45,727 nt of DNA from a virus. This document shows, in pieces, positions 16,070-24,290 of the stretch. Made by a program: the position numbers and the translations under genes. Within the stretch, counting starts at the first letter, position 1, and each line of letters starts with the position of its first letter. The DNA is taken from the IMG/VR virus record IMGVR_UViG_3300009285_003348, positions 1-45,727 of that record. The stretch is one strand, 5' to 3'. A model generated the notes under the pieces. The model made no database searches, was not told the DNA's origin, and worked only from the letters and a program-made list of their open reading frames with translations.

Positions 16070-17149
16070 ATGGCTCATCAACCAGCGATTCAGGATACAA
16101 ACCAGCAATACGCCATAACGGCCCATAGTGGCACGGCGGGAACAGCAGATGTTATAAGGCTTGTTGCTACCGCAGATGGGGCTTTAACGGTATCTGGAAC
16201 AGTCGTTTCTTCTCTGGCTGTTAATTCTGGAACACTAAGCACTCTAGGGACTGTCGGATCAGTAACAAATGTCGGTACGATCAAGGAAATAACCAACATT
16301 GCCGGAGGAACCATTACCACAACTTTAGCATTGAATTCTGGAACAATTACTACGGTTGCCGCCGGAACCCAGAACACCCTTGGAACAGTTGGAACAGTTA
16401 TCGGAATAGGAACGGTTACGGGAATAGGAGCCTTGCCAGCTCATGCAATTAGCCTGGGAACGGTTTTAGGCCCCAATGCTTCTGCGGGGACATCGACTAC
16501 TGCTCCTGTGCAAATCGGTGGGACTACCGCCACGGGAACCGTTTACGCTTTCAAAACGGATACGTCTGGGAACCAATTTGCCAATATCGTTACGGGCACA
16601 CTTCAGTCGGCGGGTACTACAACTGGAGTTGGCGTTGTGAGTAATTTAACTAACGGAACAGTAAGGATCAGTGTTGGAACAATAACCACCGGGTCTTTGA
16701 CCAATATCGCAAATATCGTTACTCAAACAGCAGGAACACTGAACACATTAGGGACGGTAGGTGTCGTAAATAACATTGTCACTGGAACACTGGCCTCAGT
16801 CAAATTAAATGCCATCCCTGCGGGAAGCATCGTCTTAAGCAATCATGTCTTGGGAACTTCTGGAGCAGCTCTGTTTGGAACATTGTTGGCAACGGCTGGA
16901 GCGGGAACAAATGTTTACCTTTCTGGCTTACAAATTGTAGTTCATAGCGGAACCCCCGACTGTGCCGTTACGAACAATGTTGCTGGTTCAACCGGGGCAG
17001 GGGTCTATGCTCGCGGAGTTTTCCCTCCTGGTGGTGGTATTGCAAGGAGTTTCTTTCCCCCCATAAACTGTGGTGCGGCTGGTACTTTGTGTTATTACAT
17101 AAACACGGGAACCGCAAGTTTTATTGTTAATTACTGGGTAGCCCCATAA
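16070..17149 (+). CDS. Gly-Thr-rich repetitive virion/fibre protein
   Basis: 359 residues, about 29 Gly-Thr dipeptides, with hydrophobic residues between them (LGTVGTV, NSGTLSTLGTV, GGTITT). This is a beta-strand-turn repeat likely to form a beta-helix or fibrous shaft at about 40-250, followed by a compact beta-domain (about 260-359). Relatives are at 26016 and 29760. Such proteins decorate heads or tails. Gly is almost always GGA and Thr ACN, giving a recurring GGAAC in the DNA. The many exposed threonines could be glycosylation sites. Inference only. Confidence 0.65.
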   Translation: MAHQPAIQDTNQQYAITAHSGTAGTADVIRLVATADGALTVSGTVVSSLAVNSGTLSTLGTVGSVTNVGTIKEITNIAGGTITTTLALNSGTITTVAAGTQNTLGTVGTVIGIGTVTGIGALPAHAISLGTVLGPNASAGTSTTAPVQIGGTTATGTVYAFKTDTSGNQFANIVTGTLQSAGTTTGVGVVSNLTNGTVRISVGTITTGSLTNIANIVTQTAGTLNTLGTVGVVNNIVTGTLASVKLNAIPAGSIVLSNHVLGTSGAALFGTLLATAGAGTNVYLSGLQIVVHSGTPDCAVTNNVAGSTGAGVYARGVFPPGGGIARSFFPPINCGAAGTLCYYINTGTASFIVNYWVAP

Positions 17150-17150
17150 C

Positions 17151-17636
17151 ATGGCATCTGGTGATACCATCGCTGTTTTTACCCCTCTTTCAAACGAGCC
17201 GCCCGCTGCGGCTTATGCAACATTTGATACTAGAAATGCCTACCCCACTCTCGATTTTGATGATACAACGGAAGAGAAAGCGGTATTTACTGGAATAATC
17301 CCAAACAATTGGGGTAGCAGCGGTATAACTGGGGCAATTTGGTGGACGGCTGGAACCGCTGCGGCGGGAACTGTTGTTTGGCAAATGGGTTTTGAAAAAG
17401 TAAATACAGACATAGACGCAGACTCTTTTGTCACTGGAATAAATGGAACTACGGTCACGGGAACAGTGTCGGGAATACCGAACACTACGAGCATCGCAGT
17501 GCCAGCCGGAACAGCAATGGACTCCTTGGCCGTGGGAGATCTTTATAGGGTTTATTTGACGAGAGAGGTTGGGGATGCTCAGGATGCTATGGGTGGCGAT
17601 GCTGAGTTTTTAGGATTAGAATTAAAGGAGACATAA
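17151..17636 (+). CDS. Beta-sandwich virion protein
   Basis: 161 residues. The NAYPTLDFDDTTEEKAVF opening, the IWWTAGTAAAGTVVWQMGFE strand pair and the final DAMGGDAEFLGLELKE match a recurrent small phage structural protein that makes a jelly-roll-like domain (receptor-binding or decoration type). It has one TAATG overlap with the next gene. No enzymatic motif. Confidence 0.6.
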   Translation: MASGDTIAVFTPLSNEPPAAAYATFDTRNAYPTLDFDDTTEEKAVFTGIIPNNWGSSGITGAIWWTAGTAAAGTVVWQMGFEKVNTDIDADSFVTGINGTTVTGTVSGIPNTTSIAVPAGTAMDSLAVGDLYRVYLTREVGDAQDAMGGDAEFLGLELKET

Positions 17637-18031
17637 TGGCAAATGTAGCAATTTTCAAATTAGGACAAACACCTCAATATCTAATGAGCGTAGATTCTGG
17701 TGAATATGCAGTTAATATAAATGCGGGAGCAGACAATCTTGTTCCAGTAGATCCAGATGTAATTATCAATCCAGACGTAAGCACCATGTCTGGTATTCCG
17801 TTGAAATACTGGAAACGGGTAGGAAATCTAATTGCTGAAATGTCTGCAAGTGAAAAACAAGCGGTTGATGATGCGGAATTGTTAGCAAGGAAAGCTGGAG
17901 CTGATAATTTCGGTGTTGGATTAGTAGAGATATTTACAGCATTAATAAAAGTTATTAACGTCAGGCTTCCTGCTAATCAAAAGATTACCAAACAGGAATT
18001 AGTAGCAGCGGTCAAAGCTGAAATAACATGA
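17636..18031 (+). CDS. Hypothetical phage structural-region protein
   Basis: 131 residues. The N-terminal half is beta-like. KYWKRVGNLIAEMSASEKQAVDDAE is a pattern common in small proteins near phage tail or fibre genes (a strand then a helix). It starts on the stop codon of the previous gene. Role unknown. Confidence 0.6.
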   Translation: MANVAIFKLGQTPQYLMSVDSGEYAVNINAGADNLVPVDPDVIINPDVSTMSGIPLKYWKRVGNLIAEMSASEKQAVDDAELLARKAGADNFGVGLVEIFTALIKVINVRLPANQKITKQELVAAVKAEIT

Positions 18032-18032
18032 C

Positions 18033-18797
18033 ATGGCTAGAAATTTCGATGAGACTGACGACTATCTGGAAGTAACCGCTGATGCGGCAGTTAACGGACT
18101 AACGACTTATTCGATTGGTTGTTGGGTTACTAGAGAAAGTGGTGGAGAGAGTGGATACGGAAGGCTGGCACAAAAAGGCCCTAATACAGCCCCCAATAGG
18201 TATTGGAGAATAGAAAATGATAATGAAGGGGCTGGGTGGGGAATGATCTTTGTTGCCGAATGGTCAAGTGCTCAAGGAGCCTGGTCTATCGCCTACCCAG
18301 ACACGGCATGGCATCATCACCTAATTACTTATGATGCTACCAGTACGGCAAACAACCCCCTCTGGTATCTGGACGGTGCATCACAGTCTGTGACAGAAAG
18401 AATTACGCCAAGCGGCACGCTGGCGACAGATAACAATGAGTTTAACATCGGCTCCTCTACTACCCGCTCTCTGACTTGGGATGGGAGCATAGCTGAATTT
18501 GCTATTTGGAATAGGATTTTGACCCCTGGAGAAGCTAAAGGGTTGGGAGCAGGGTTTTCACCAGTTTATTATCCAAACGGATTAGTTTTTTACTGTCCGA
18601 TTTTTGGAAACAATAGTCCTGAACCAGAGCTGATGAAAGGAACAGGGGCAGTCGTATTGGGTGCGGCAAAGGTTGCTCACCCCCGTATCATCTACCCTGC
18701 CGCAAAGGAATTGCGTAGGTTTTTTGCAACCCAGGCTCAGCCTCCAGCAGTCGCGGCCATCACTGGTTGGCGTAATCTTTTAGGAGTAGGTTTCTAA
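18033..18797 (+). CDS. LamG/concanavalin-like jelly-roll protein
   Basis: 254 residues. DDYLEVTADAAVNGLTTYSIGCWV, AWHHHLITYDATS, PLWYLDGAS and the WDGSIAEFAIWNRILTP motif are classic for LamG/concanavalin-A-type lectin jelly rolls (about 5-175). The C-terminal third is unassigned. Probably a virion surface protein binding carbohydrate during host recognition. It is followed by a 116-base gap before the scaffold gene. Confidence 0.8.
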   Translation: MARNFDETDDYLEVTADAAVNGLTTYSIGCWVTRESGGESGYGRLAQKGPNTAPNRYWRIENDNEGAGWGMIFVAEWSSAQGAWSIAYPDTAWHHHLITYDATSTANNPLWYLDGASQSVTERITPSGTLATDNNEFNIGSSTTRSLTWDGSIAEFAIWNRILTPGEAKGLGAGFSPVYYPNGLVFYCPIFGNNSPEPELMKGTGAVVLGAAKVAHPRIIYPAAKELRRFFATQAQPPAVAAITGWRNLLGVGF

Positions 18798-18815
18798 TAA
18801 GTTTGTGGAGTTCGG

Positions 18816-18821
18816 TATAAT
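18816..18821 (+). promoter_or_regulatory. Possible -10 box upstream of scaffold/capsid genes
   Basis: TATAAT in the 116-base gap before the scaffold gene, with no recognisable -35 box 16-18 bases upstream. A late promoter dependent on an unknown factor is possible; the evidence is one hexamer. Confidence 0.3.
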
Positions 18822-18892
18822 AATATATAGCTAGACATTTAATTGGCGACAACCATTTTATGTCCATGCATACGTTACCTAACAAGTAGACG

Positions 18893-18913
18893 ATGAAGGA
18901 GGTGAAAAATTAA
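18893..18913 (+). promoter_or_regulatory. Full-length Shine-Dalgarno inside a six-codon mini-ORF
   Basis: ATG AAG GAG GTG AAA AAT TAA lies directly against the scaffold ATG (stop at 18911-18913, ATG at 18914). GAAGGAGGTGA matches the complete anti-Shine-Dalgarno. It decides the scaffold start and predicts very strong translation. Confidence 0.6.
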
Positions 18914-19618
18914 ATGTCAGATTTTTTTAGTAATCCCAAGGAGGAAGTTAAAGTGGAACCAACAGATAATCTTGAAGAAGGTAAAATTAAAGTAGGCGAA
19001 CAGGTCTATGAACAGGCCGAGCTTGAAAGGCTGGTTGGTTTAGGAAAATTGGGTGTTGAATTGGAAGAAAAATGGAAGACTAAAATTGATAGAGTCTATC
19101 CAGAATATACCAAGTCCCGTCAGGAAATTGAAAATCTTAAATCTAAACTGGAAGAAAGGGAGCAGGAGGTCATCAACAGAAAACAGATTAAGGGTGAAGA
19201 ATTAACTCCTGAACAAGCCAGAGATCTTGTTCGTAAACAAGCCAGAGAAGCTGGTTTGATGTCCCAAGACGACTTCGACCAAATGTATGTTCAACGTAGG
19301 GCCGCCGAAAGATTGGTGGACGAGGTGGAAGGTCTTCTTAACAGTGCAAAAGAAAAGGGCCAACCATCAACAACCAAGGAGGATCTTTTAAGGCACATGC
19401 AGGAAACTGGTATTCGCAGTCCTGAAAAAGCCTATAAGGATATGTTTGAACCAGAAATAGACAAGTGGAAAGAGGAACAAACTAAAAAGGCAAAGGTGTC
19501 TGGATTGTTCTCTCCTTCTGGGTCTACCGCTGGTGGAAAAACTCCCCCAAAGGTAGCTGTAACAAAAGATAATCTCCAGGCTATGTTGCACGAAGCACTA
19601 GGCGGAGGTTCAGAATGA
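18914..19618 (+). CDS. Capsid scaffolding protein
   Basis: 234 residues, highly charged and almost entirely helical. It has a coiled coil at about 50-90 (EIENLKSKLEEREQEV), a second helical part, then a low-complexity GLFSPSGSTAGGK linker and a short C-terminal helix. This composition directly before the major capsid gene is typical of scaffolding proteins that guide procapsid assembly. It has a very strong SD. A 12-codon frame starts by ATGA overlap at its stop (19615-19653) and precedes the capsid SD. Confidence 0.8.
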   Translation: MSDFFSNPKEEVKVEPTDNLEEGKIKVGEQVYEQAELERLVGLGKLGVELEEKWKTKIDRVYPEYTKSRQEIENLKSKLEEREQEVINRKQIKGEELTPEQARDLVRKQAREAGLMSQDDFDQMYVQRRAAERLVDEVEGLLNSAKEKGQPSTTKEDLLRHMQETGIRSPEKAYKDMFEPEIDKWKEEQTKKAKVSGLFSPSGSTAGGKTPPKVAVTKDNLQAMLHEALGGGSE

Positions 19619-19679
19619 CCACCCTCTTACTGTTAATTATTGGAGGAGTGGATTAGCCAACAGAAAGGTGGTGATATAA

Positions 19680-20936
19680 ATGGCTTTTGTACTATCAGAT
19701 TTCTCTAATGCGCTGCATAACATCTTGTTACCGTATATCAAAGATAATTTTCCGAAACAAACTGTCCTTTTGGATCAGTTGAAAAGGAATTCTGGTGTTA
19801 CCTTCATGAACAACAACTTCTATGCCCCAGTCAGGACGACTCGTCATGGCGGAGTGTCGAATTTGGCAACAGATGGTGACTCTACTATCTCTGGTACCGC
19901 AGGAGTTGGACAAGCAAGCGTTGGGGTTAAAATAATCACTGGTGCGTTCGATATCTCTAAACTAGCTATTGATGCGACCAAATCATCGAGAAGTGCAGTC
20001 GAATCGGCACTGACTTTTCAGGCAACCTCATTAGCTTCTGATTTCGCTCGACATGTTAATCGGCAATTTTATGGAGATGGATCTGGAATTATCGGAGAAA
20101 TCATCGGATCGGTTGGTGCTGGAACCTTTACAATGGGTCCTAGAACTGCCAGCTTAGACGATGGTCGATCTACAGATAACTATGGTGCAGTAAATGGTGA
20201 TCTTCGCCCGGAAAAGTATATTACTACGGGTAATATCATCGGAGTAGGTAGTGCTGCTGGCGTGATTGGTACCGTAACTGGTGTCACCGCTGGTGCTACT
20301 TCTGGCTCTTGTACTGTTACCATGGGAGCTGGTGCTTTAGCTGCCAACGATGCAATTTATTTGCTGTCGGGTGGAGCTATTGGTGCTGGTTCTTCTGAGT
20401 TCGGCGGTGTTCGTGCTGCTCTGTCTGGTTCCACAACTGGAACTTACGCAGGGTTAACTAGAACATATCAGGGATGGGGACCTCAATTTGGTTCTGTCTC
20501 TGAGGCTCTCTCTCTTTCCGCGATGGAATTGTCATACCTAAAGGCGCGTGAATACGGCCAAATGGGAGACAAGTACGCTATCTTCGTAAATCTGTCACTC
20601 TACAAGAAATATGGTGATTTGCTTCAGGCTATGCGCCGGAATGTAAATGAATCAGATCTCTTGGGTGGATGGACAGGTCTTGAATTCGCCGCAGGTGCAG
20701 GTAGAGTAGGAGTATTCTTGGACTATGATGTACCAGATGGGGAGGTTGAAATTCTCAATCTCGACACCTGGACAATTTGTCAGGTAGGCGATCTCGACTG
20801 GATGGAAGACCCCAATCAAGGGGCCATGCTCCGCTTGTCGAACAAGATCACTTATCAGGCTACCATGGTCTGGTTTGCTAATCTACTTTGTCTGTGTCCC
20901 GCTGCTAACGGCAGAGAAACTCAGAAAACTGATTAA
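19680..20936 (+). CDS. Major capsid protein (HK97-fold type)
   Basis: 418 residues, SD AAAGGTGGTGAT. N-terminal helix, FYAPVRTTRHGG (E-loop-like), FDISKLAIDATKSSRSAVESAL (spine helix), FARHVNRQFYGDGSGIIGEI, a Gly/Thr/Ser-rich insertion (about 190-245), and a C-terminal P-domain ending in NKITYQATMVWFANLLCLCP. This pattern is characteristic of HK97-like major capsid proteins, and position after the scaffold supports it. It forms the icosahedral shell. Confidence 0.85.
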   Translation: MAFVLSDFSNALHNILLPYIKDNFPKQTVLLDQLKRNSGVTFMNNNFYAPVRTTRHGGVSNLATDGDSTISGTAGVGQASVGVKIITGAFDISKLAIDATKSSRSAVESALTFQATSLASDFARHVNRQFYGDGSGIIGEIIGSVGAGTFTMGPRTASLDDGRSTDNYGAVNGDLRPEKYITTGNIIGVGSAAGVIGTVTGVTAGATSGSCTVTMGAGALAANDAIYLLSGGAIGAGSSEFGGVRAALSGSTTGTYAGLTRTYQGWGPQFGSVSEALSLSAMELSYLKAREYGQMGDKYAIFVNLSLYKKYGDLLQAMRRNVNESDLLGGWTGLEFAAGAGRVGVFLDYDVPDGEVEILNLDTWTICQVGDLDWMEDPNQGAMLRLSNKITYQATMVWFANLLCLCPAANGRETQKTD

Positions 20937-20944
20937 GAACGGGG

Positions 20945-21066
20945 TTGCGGTTTGACTCGATGAGAGGCAAAGTTAGGCGAACACATAAACCTAACCGACA
21001 CCTCACAAACCGCAAATTGAAGGTCAGAGATGGTTCGTAACAGAACTTCGTGAGTGCAACTCTCAC
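20945..21066 (+). other. Structured intergenic segment downstream of capsid gene
   Basis: TTGCGGTTTG (20945-20954) pairs perfectly with CAAACCGCAA (21006-21015). Inside are TGAG/CTCA (20961-20964, 21002-21005) and GTTAGG/CCTAAC (20972-20977, 20990-20995). A second hairpin GTGAG-TGCAACT-CTCAC (21050-21066) sits just before the next ATG. There is no U-tract, so it is less like a terminator and more like an mRNA-processing, stabilising or translation-control structure. Confidence 0.55.
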
Positions 21067-21077
21067 AACCTTCGCTA

Positions 21078-21410
21078 ATGAAAAAAACAGTAATTCCAAA
21101 AAAGGATTGGCACTTAGTTCCGGCTGACCCAGAGCCGGGATTTGACTATGACAGAAACAAAAAGATAATTGATGGAACGATTAAAAAGTATCAAGCCATG
21201 AGGAAAAAGAAATGGCAAGAGTTTCATGAAGGACTGGGAGAACGAAACGATGCCATCATTACCTGGGTTAAGTCATTACAGGGCAGTTCAAAGCCCATCG
21301 ACCAGTATTTGGGGCGTGAATGGATGGGAAAACTGGCAGGGGAGAAGATAATGGCCAAAATCAACAAATTGAGGGAAATTAGAGAAAAAACTAACAAATG
21401 GATAGTATGA
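21078..21410 (+). CDS. Small basic head-region protein
   Basis: 110 residues from ATG at 21078 (MKKTVIPKKDWH), preferred over GTG at 21054, which lies in the hairpin. Lys-rich and helical, with a KKYQAMRKKKWQEF basic helix. Position between the capsid and decoration genes suggests a head-completion or DNA-associated virion protein. Family not recognised. Confidence 0.6.
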   Translation: MKKTVIPKKDWHLVPADPEPGFDYDRNKKIIDGTIKKYQAMRKKKWQEFHEGLGERNDAIITWVKSLQGSSKPIDQYLGREWMGKLAGEKIMAKINKLREIREKTNKWIV

Positions 21411-21554
21411 ATGGCCAGACACAATCCCAAAAAATATATCAAAACTACAACCTTTCGCGGGATCTGTCGGGTGTTGGGGGTAAATCCCCGACAAAGAATT
21501 GTCCTTGTAAGATATTTCAAGGAAAGAAAGAAGGTGAGCAACGATAGACGATAA
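21411..21554 (+). CDS. 47-residue very basic protein
   Basis: ATG at 21411 immediately follows the stop of the preceding gene. The protein has many Arg/Lys residues (MARHNPKKYIKTTTFRG, RQRIVLVRYFKERKK), no acidic cluster and one Cys. Small basic proteins in this position may bind DNA in the head. The frame is open for 48 codons in a gap otherwise unexplained. Moderate support. Confidence 0.5.
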   Translation: MARHNPKKYIKTTTFRGICRVLGVNPRQRIVLVRYFKERKKVSNDRR

Positions 21555-21569
21555 AACGTCTAATTTAAT

Positions 21570-22244
21570 ATGGGTATAAAAAATGGTTATCCCGAATTGG
21601 GGATGTTGGGGCAACGAATAGCCCCAGAAGAGATTGACCGCTATGAGCAATATGTAATTGCTTTTCCTTCATATTCAACAACTTGGTTTGGAACCTGGCC
21701 CGTTGCTGGCACTGCCGCAACTGGCACTCTGGTTTTGATAAATGCCATAGCAGATTATCCAAGAAACTTGGAATTTGCTTTAACTGGTACTGCTGCCGGA
21801 ATGACTGGTACAGCTACCATTTATGGTACAAATCAATTTGGTGGGTCAATTAGCGAGATCTTTACCTTTGCTGGTGCAAATAACGGTGGAACCGCGGTCG
21901 GAACCAAGATTTTCGCACAAATCAGTGCGGGAACTTTGGCTTTTGGAACCGCAGTTGGTAATGGAACTGCTCGCCTTGGCGTTGGTACTTTGGGCACGAC
22001 AACTCTGTTTGGTCTTCCTTGTAAGTTGGGTGGAACGACTGACGTAAAGTTGGTGTCTAAGGGTGGATCTGTTGGTATGTTGACGGCTGGTGGTGGAACA
22101 GTTGCACAATATGTGGATGTTCCTAATCACGCAATCAAATCTCCTACGAATGTGGTTTCAGCAAATATAATCTCGGTGATCTATAAGCCGACTTATGATG
22201 CTAAAGCTGATCCGAACATGGCCGCAATGGGCCAACACGTTTAG
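21570..22244 (+). CDS. Gly-Thr-rich decoration or head protein
   Basis: 224 residues. The N-terminal 40 residues are ordinary; 42-190 are strand-turn repeats rich in GT and AG (ALTGTAAGMTGTATIYG, GVGTLGTTTLFG). The C-terminus (PTNVVSANIISVIYKP) is a beta-rich capsid-decoration-like end. It is the last gene before a strong hairpin terminator, so it closes the head operon. Related in composition to 16070, 26016 and 29760. Confidence 0.6.
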   Translation: MGIKNGYPELGMLGQRIAPEEIDRYEQYVIAFPSYSTTWFGTWPVAGTAATGTLVLINAIADYPRNLEFALTGTAAGMTGTATIYGTNQFGGSISEIFTFAGANNGGTAVGTKIFAQISAGTLAFGTAVGNGTARLGVGTLGTTTLFGLPCKLGGTTDVKLVSKGGSVGMLTAGGGTVAQYVDVPNHAIKSPTNVVSANIISVIYKPTYDAKADPNMAAMGQHV

Positions 22245-22261
22245 GATTTAGTTTTTCAGGG

Positions 22262-22283
22262 GGGCAGATCGAAAGGTCTGCCC
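22262..22283 (+). terminator. Stem-loop terminator with GAAA tetraloop
   Basis: GGGCAGATC-GAAA-GGTCTGCCC forms a 9-base stem (one G-T pair) with a GNRA tetraloop, followed by TCTTGACTTT, a weak U-tract. It separates the head genes from the methyltransferase/glycosyltransferase cluster. Confidence 0.75.
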
Positions 22284-22321
22284 TCTTGACTTTGTTTATA
22301 TGGTGTTATATCTTTAAGAAG

Positions 22322-22966
22322 ATGAACGGGTTTTTCTTTGAGGGTAAGGCTGAAGACAACTATATCGGACACATCTTGGCAGAAATTTATAAAGACAGAG
22401 TTTACGCATCAATTCTTGAAGGAAGAAAAGACTTAACTATTGTTGACGTAGGGGCGAATATTGGATTGGCCACCTACTATTTCTCTCAATTTGCTTCTAG
22501 GGTAATAAGCCTAGAACCTTCAAAAGAACATTTCGGATGCTTGTTAAAAATGCTAGATTTTAACCAAATAAAGAACGTGACCCCATTGAACATGGCCTTA
22601 TACATGAATGACGGAACCTTTGAACTTGGTCATAATGTAAACAAGACCATGTACTCACTTCACCTGTCGGTAAAAGACCAAACATTGCCCTCGGAACAGG
22701 TTCCAGCCGTAACCCTGTCTACTCTGTTTAGAGATCAAAATATCGAACATGTTAACTTTATGAAGTTGGATGTTGAGGGAAGTGAGTATGAAATATTGGG
22801 ACATTCTTCTTTTTCAGAAGTGGCAGACAAGATAGATTCCATGTTAATTGAGGCCCACTCCTGGGCGGGGAGACACCCAAACCAACTAAAAGAGTCGTTA
22901 AAGAACCGGGGATTTGTGGTTGAACAAATATTAAATGACGCTTCACTCTTTTACGCACACAAATGA
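22322..22966 (+). CDS. FkbM-family SAM-dependent methyltransferase
   Basis: 214 residues from ATG at 22322; the TTG at 22286 lies next to the terminator stem and is not preferred. SAM motif VDVGANIGLATYYFS, acidic post-I loop ISLEPSKEHF, and the family-typical NFMKLDVEGSEYEIL. FkbM enzymes methylate hydroxyl groups, often on glycans. It overlaps the next gene (ATGA), which is a second FkbM enzyme. Likely modifies a sugar made or attached by neighbouring genes. Confidence 0.85.
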   Translation: MNGFFFEGKAEDNYIGHILAEIYKDRVYASILEGRKDLTIVDVGANIGLATYYFSQFASRVISLEPSKEHFGCLLKMLDFNQIKNVTPLNMALYMNDGTFELGHNVNKTMYSLHLSVKDQTLPSEQVPAVTLSTLFRDQNIEHVNFMKLDVEGSEYEILGHSSFSEVADKIDSMLIEAHSWAGRHPNQLKESLKNRGFVVEQILNDASLFYAHK

Positions 22967-23562
22967 TACTAGACTTATACTCTCATTTAAACCAGAACGG
23001 ACAGCGATTTGTAGACGAAGTTTTTGTTGCTGAGATTTATTCGCGATGTAAGCCAAAATTAACGGTGGTTGACTTGGGGGCGTTTAATGGAGAGTTTGCT
23101 TACTATTGTTTGCCATTTGCTGATGCTGTTTATTGTGTAGAACCAGACCCAGGACCATATACCAAAATGGTTGAAATAATTGAAAAGTTCAAACTTGAAG
23201 ACAAAATATTTACTTTTCCAATTGCCATTTCCGGCAAAGACGGAAAGCGGCATTTTAACGTCAATGGAGGCGGAGGCGGAACACTGCTTGGCCAAGGTAA
23301 CGACAAGGGACTAGAAATAGACACTCTAACTCTTAATAGTTTCTTAAAAAGAGAAGGATTAGACAAAGTAGATATTCTAAAAATAGACGTGGAATCGGCT
23401 GAAGGAGAAATTTTTAGTGCACCAGATTTTCAAGAAGCAGCCGATAAGATTAAATACATAATTGGCGAACCACATACAGGAGAACAAGTTAGACCCTTTT
23501 TAGAAAACGCTGGTTTTAAGGTTAATTTCTGGCCAGAAAGTATTTTTACCGCTACAAAATGA
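22963..23562 (+). CDS. Second FkbM-family methyltransferase
   Basis: 199 residues. VVDLGAFNGEFAYYCL is the SAM loop, YCVEPDPGPY the post-I acidic segment, and DILKIDVESAEGEI the FkbM core. Diverged from its neighbour at 22322, so this is probably not a recent tandem copy. A glycine run (NGGGGGT) lies mid-protein. Coupled by ATGA to the genes on both sides; part of a glycan-modifying cluster. Confidence 0.8.
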   Translation: MILDLYSHLNQNGQRFVDEVFVAEIYSRCKPKLTVVDLGAFNGEFAYYCLPFADAVYCVEPDPGPYTKMVEIIEKFKLEDKIFTFPIAISGKDGKRHFNVNGGGGGTLLGQGNDKGLEIDTLTLNSFLKREGLDKVDILKIDVESAEGEIFSAPDFQEAADKIKYIIGEPHTGEQVRPFLENAGFKVNFWPESIFTATK

Positions 23563-24290
23563 AAAAAGTCATTGCATTTACTATAGCTGACGTAAATAAC
23601 GAAAAATATCTCAAGATGTTCGTTAATTCGTTGCGCAAATTCCACTCAGAGGAAGAGTTGCCACTTACTATTGTGAATCAGCCTTGGTTAGACAAAATCA
23701 AAGACCCAATGAAATTCTACAGGATGACCCCGATGATTGCTAAAGACTTAATCAATGAATATGAAACCGTAATTAAGTTTGACTGTGACCAGATAGTAAC
23801 CGGGAAACTGAACCATTTGTGGGAGAGTGATTGTGATTTGGGATGCGTTCTTAACGGAAACCCCAAAGAGCCTCCTTATGCCGTTTGGGACATTCACCCC
23901 CTTGCCTATATGAATTGTGGGTTGGTGGTAATGAAAAGTAAAGAAATGATTGATCACTGGTGGAAACTTTGCTTAACACCGCACTTTAATTCATACCAGT
24001 TCAAAGAACAGGATTTGCTTAATATAATATTTCACTATGGTAACTACAAAACCATTTGTTTTGACTGGTCTAATGAATGGCATGGGCTAGTAAGTAAGGG
24101 TTTTTGGAATTTCTGTGAATTAAAAAATGGTGAATTAGTTTTACCTAAAGGAGATAGGCCCTGGCCCCAGGACGCAGACAAGACCATTAAGGTGTTACAC
24201 TGGGCCGGGGGGAACGATCCTGATAAAATGAATTACAAAATTAGATTCAAAGAGGAGGTCGTAAAATGGCTAGATCAGTTAGTGAAGTAA
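23559..24290 (+). CDS. GT-A glycosyltransferase, GT8-like
   Basis: 243 residues. N-terminal nucleotide-sugar fold with the metal motif DCDQ (DxD) in VIKFDCDQIVTG, YMNCGLVVMKS as in GT8 enzymes, and a C-terminal HWAGGNDPDK analogous to the family's HxxGxxKPW motif. It should transfer a sugar from a nucleotide donor to a glycan or protein. No membrane segment. Clustered with two methyltransferases and a GT4 enzyme. Confidence 0.75.
   Translation: MKKVIAFTIADVNNEKYLKMFVNSLRKFHSEEELPLTIVNQPWLDKIKDPMKFYRMTPMIAKDLINEYETVIKFDCDQIVTGKLNHLWESDCDLGCVLNGNPKEPPYAVWDIHPLAYMNCGLVVMKSKEMIDHWWKLCLTPHFNSYQFKEQDLLNIIFHYGNYKTICFDWSNEWHGLVSKGFWNFCELKNGELVLPKGDRPWPQDADKTIKVLHWAGGNDPDKMNYKIRFKEEVVKWLDQLVK

Noticed and set aside
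16090-16377. Antisense frame in the Gly-Thr gene
   Set aside because: Long antisense frames are expected opposite repetitive GGA-ACN codons; composition (Val/Pro-rich) is not protein-like.
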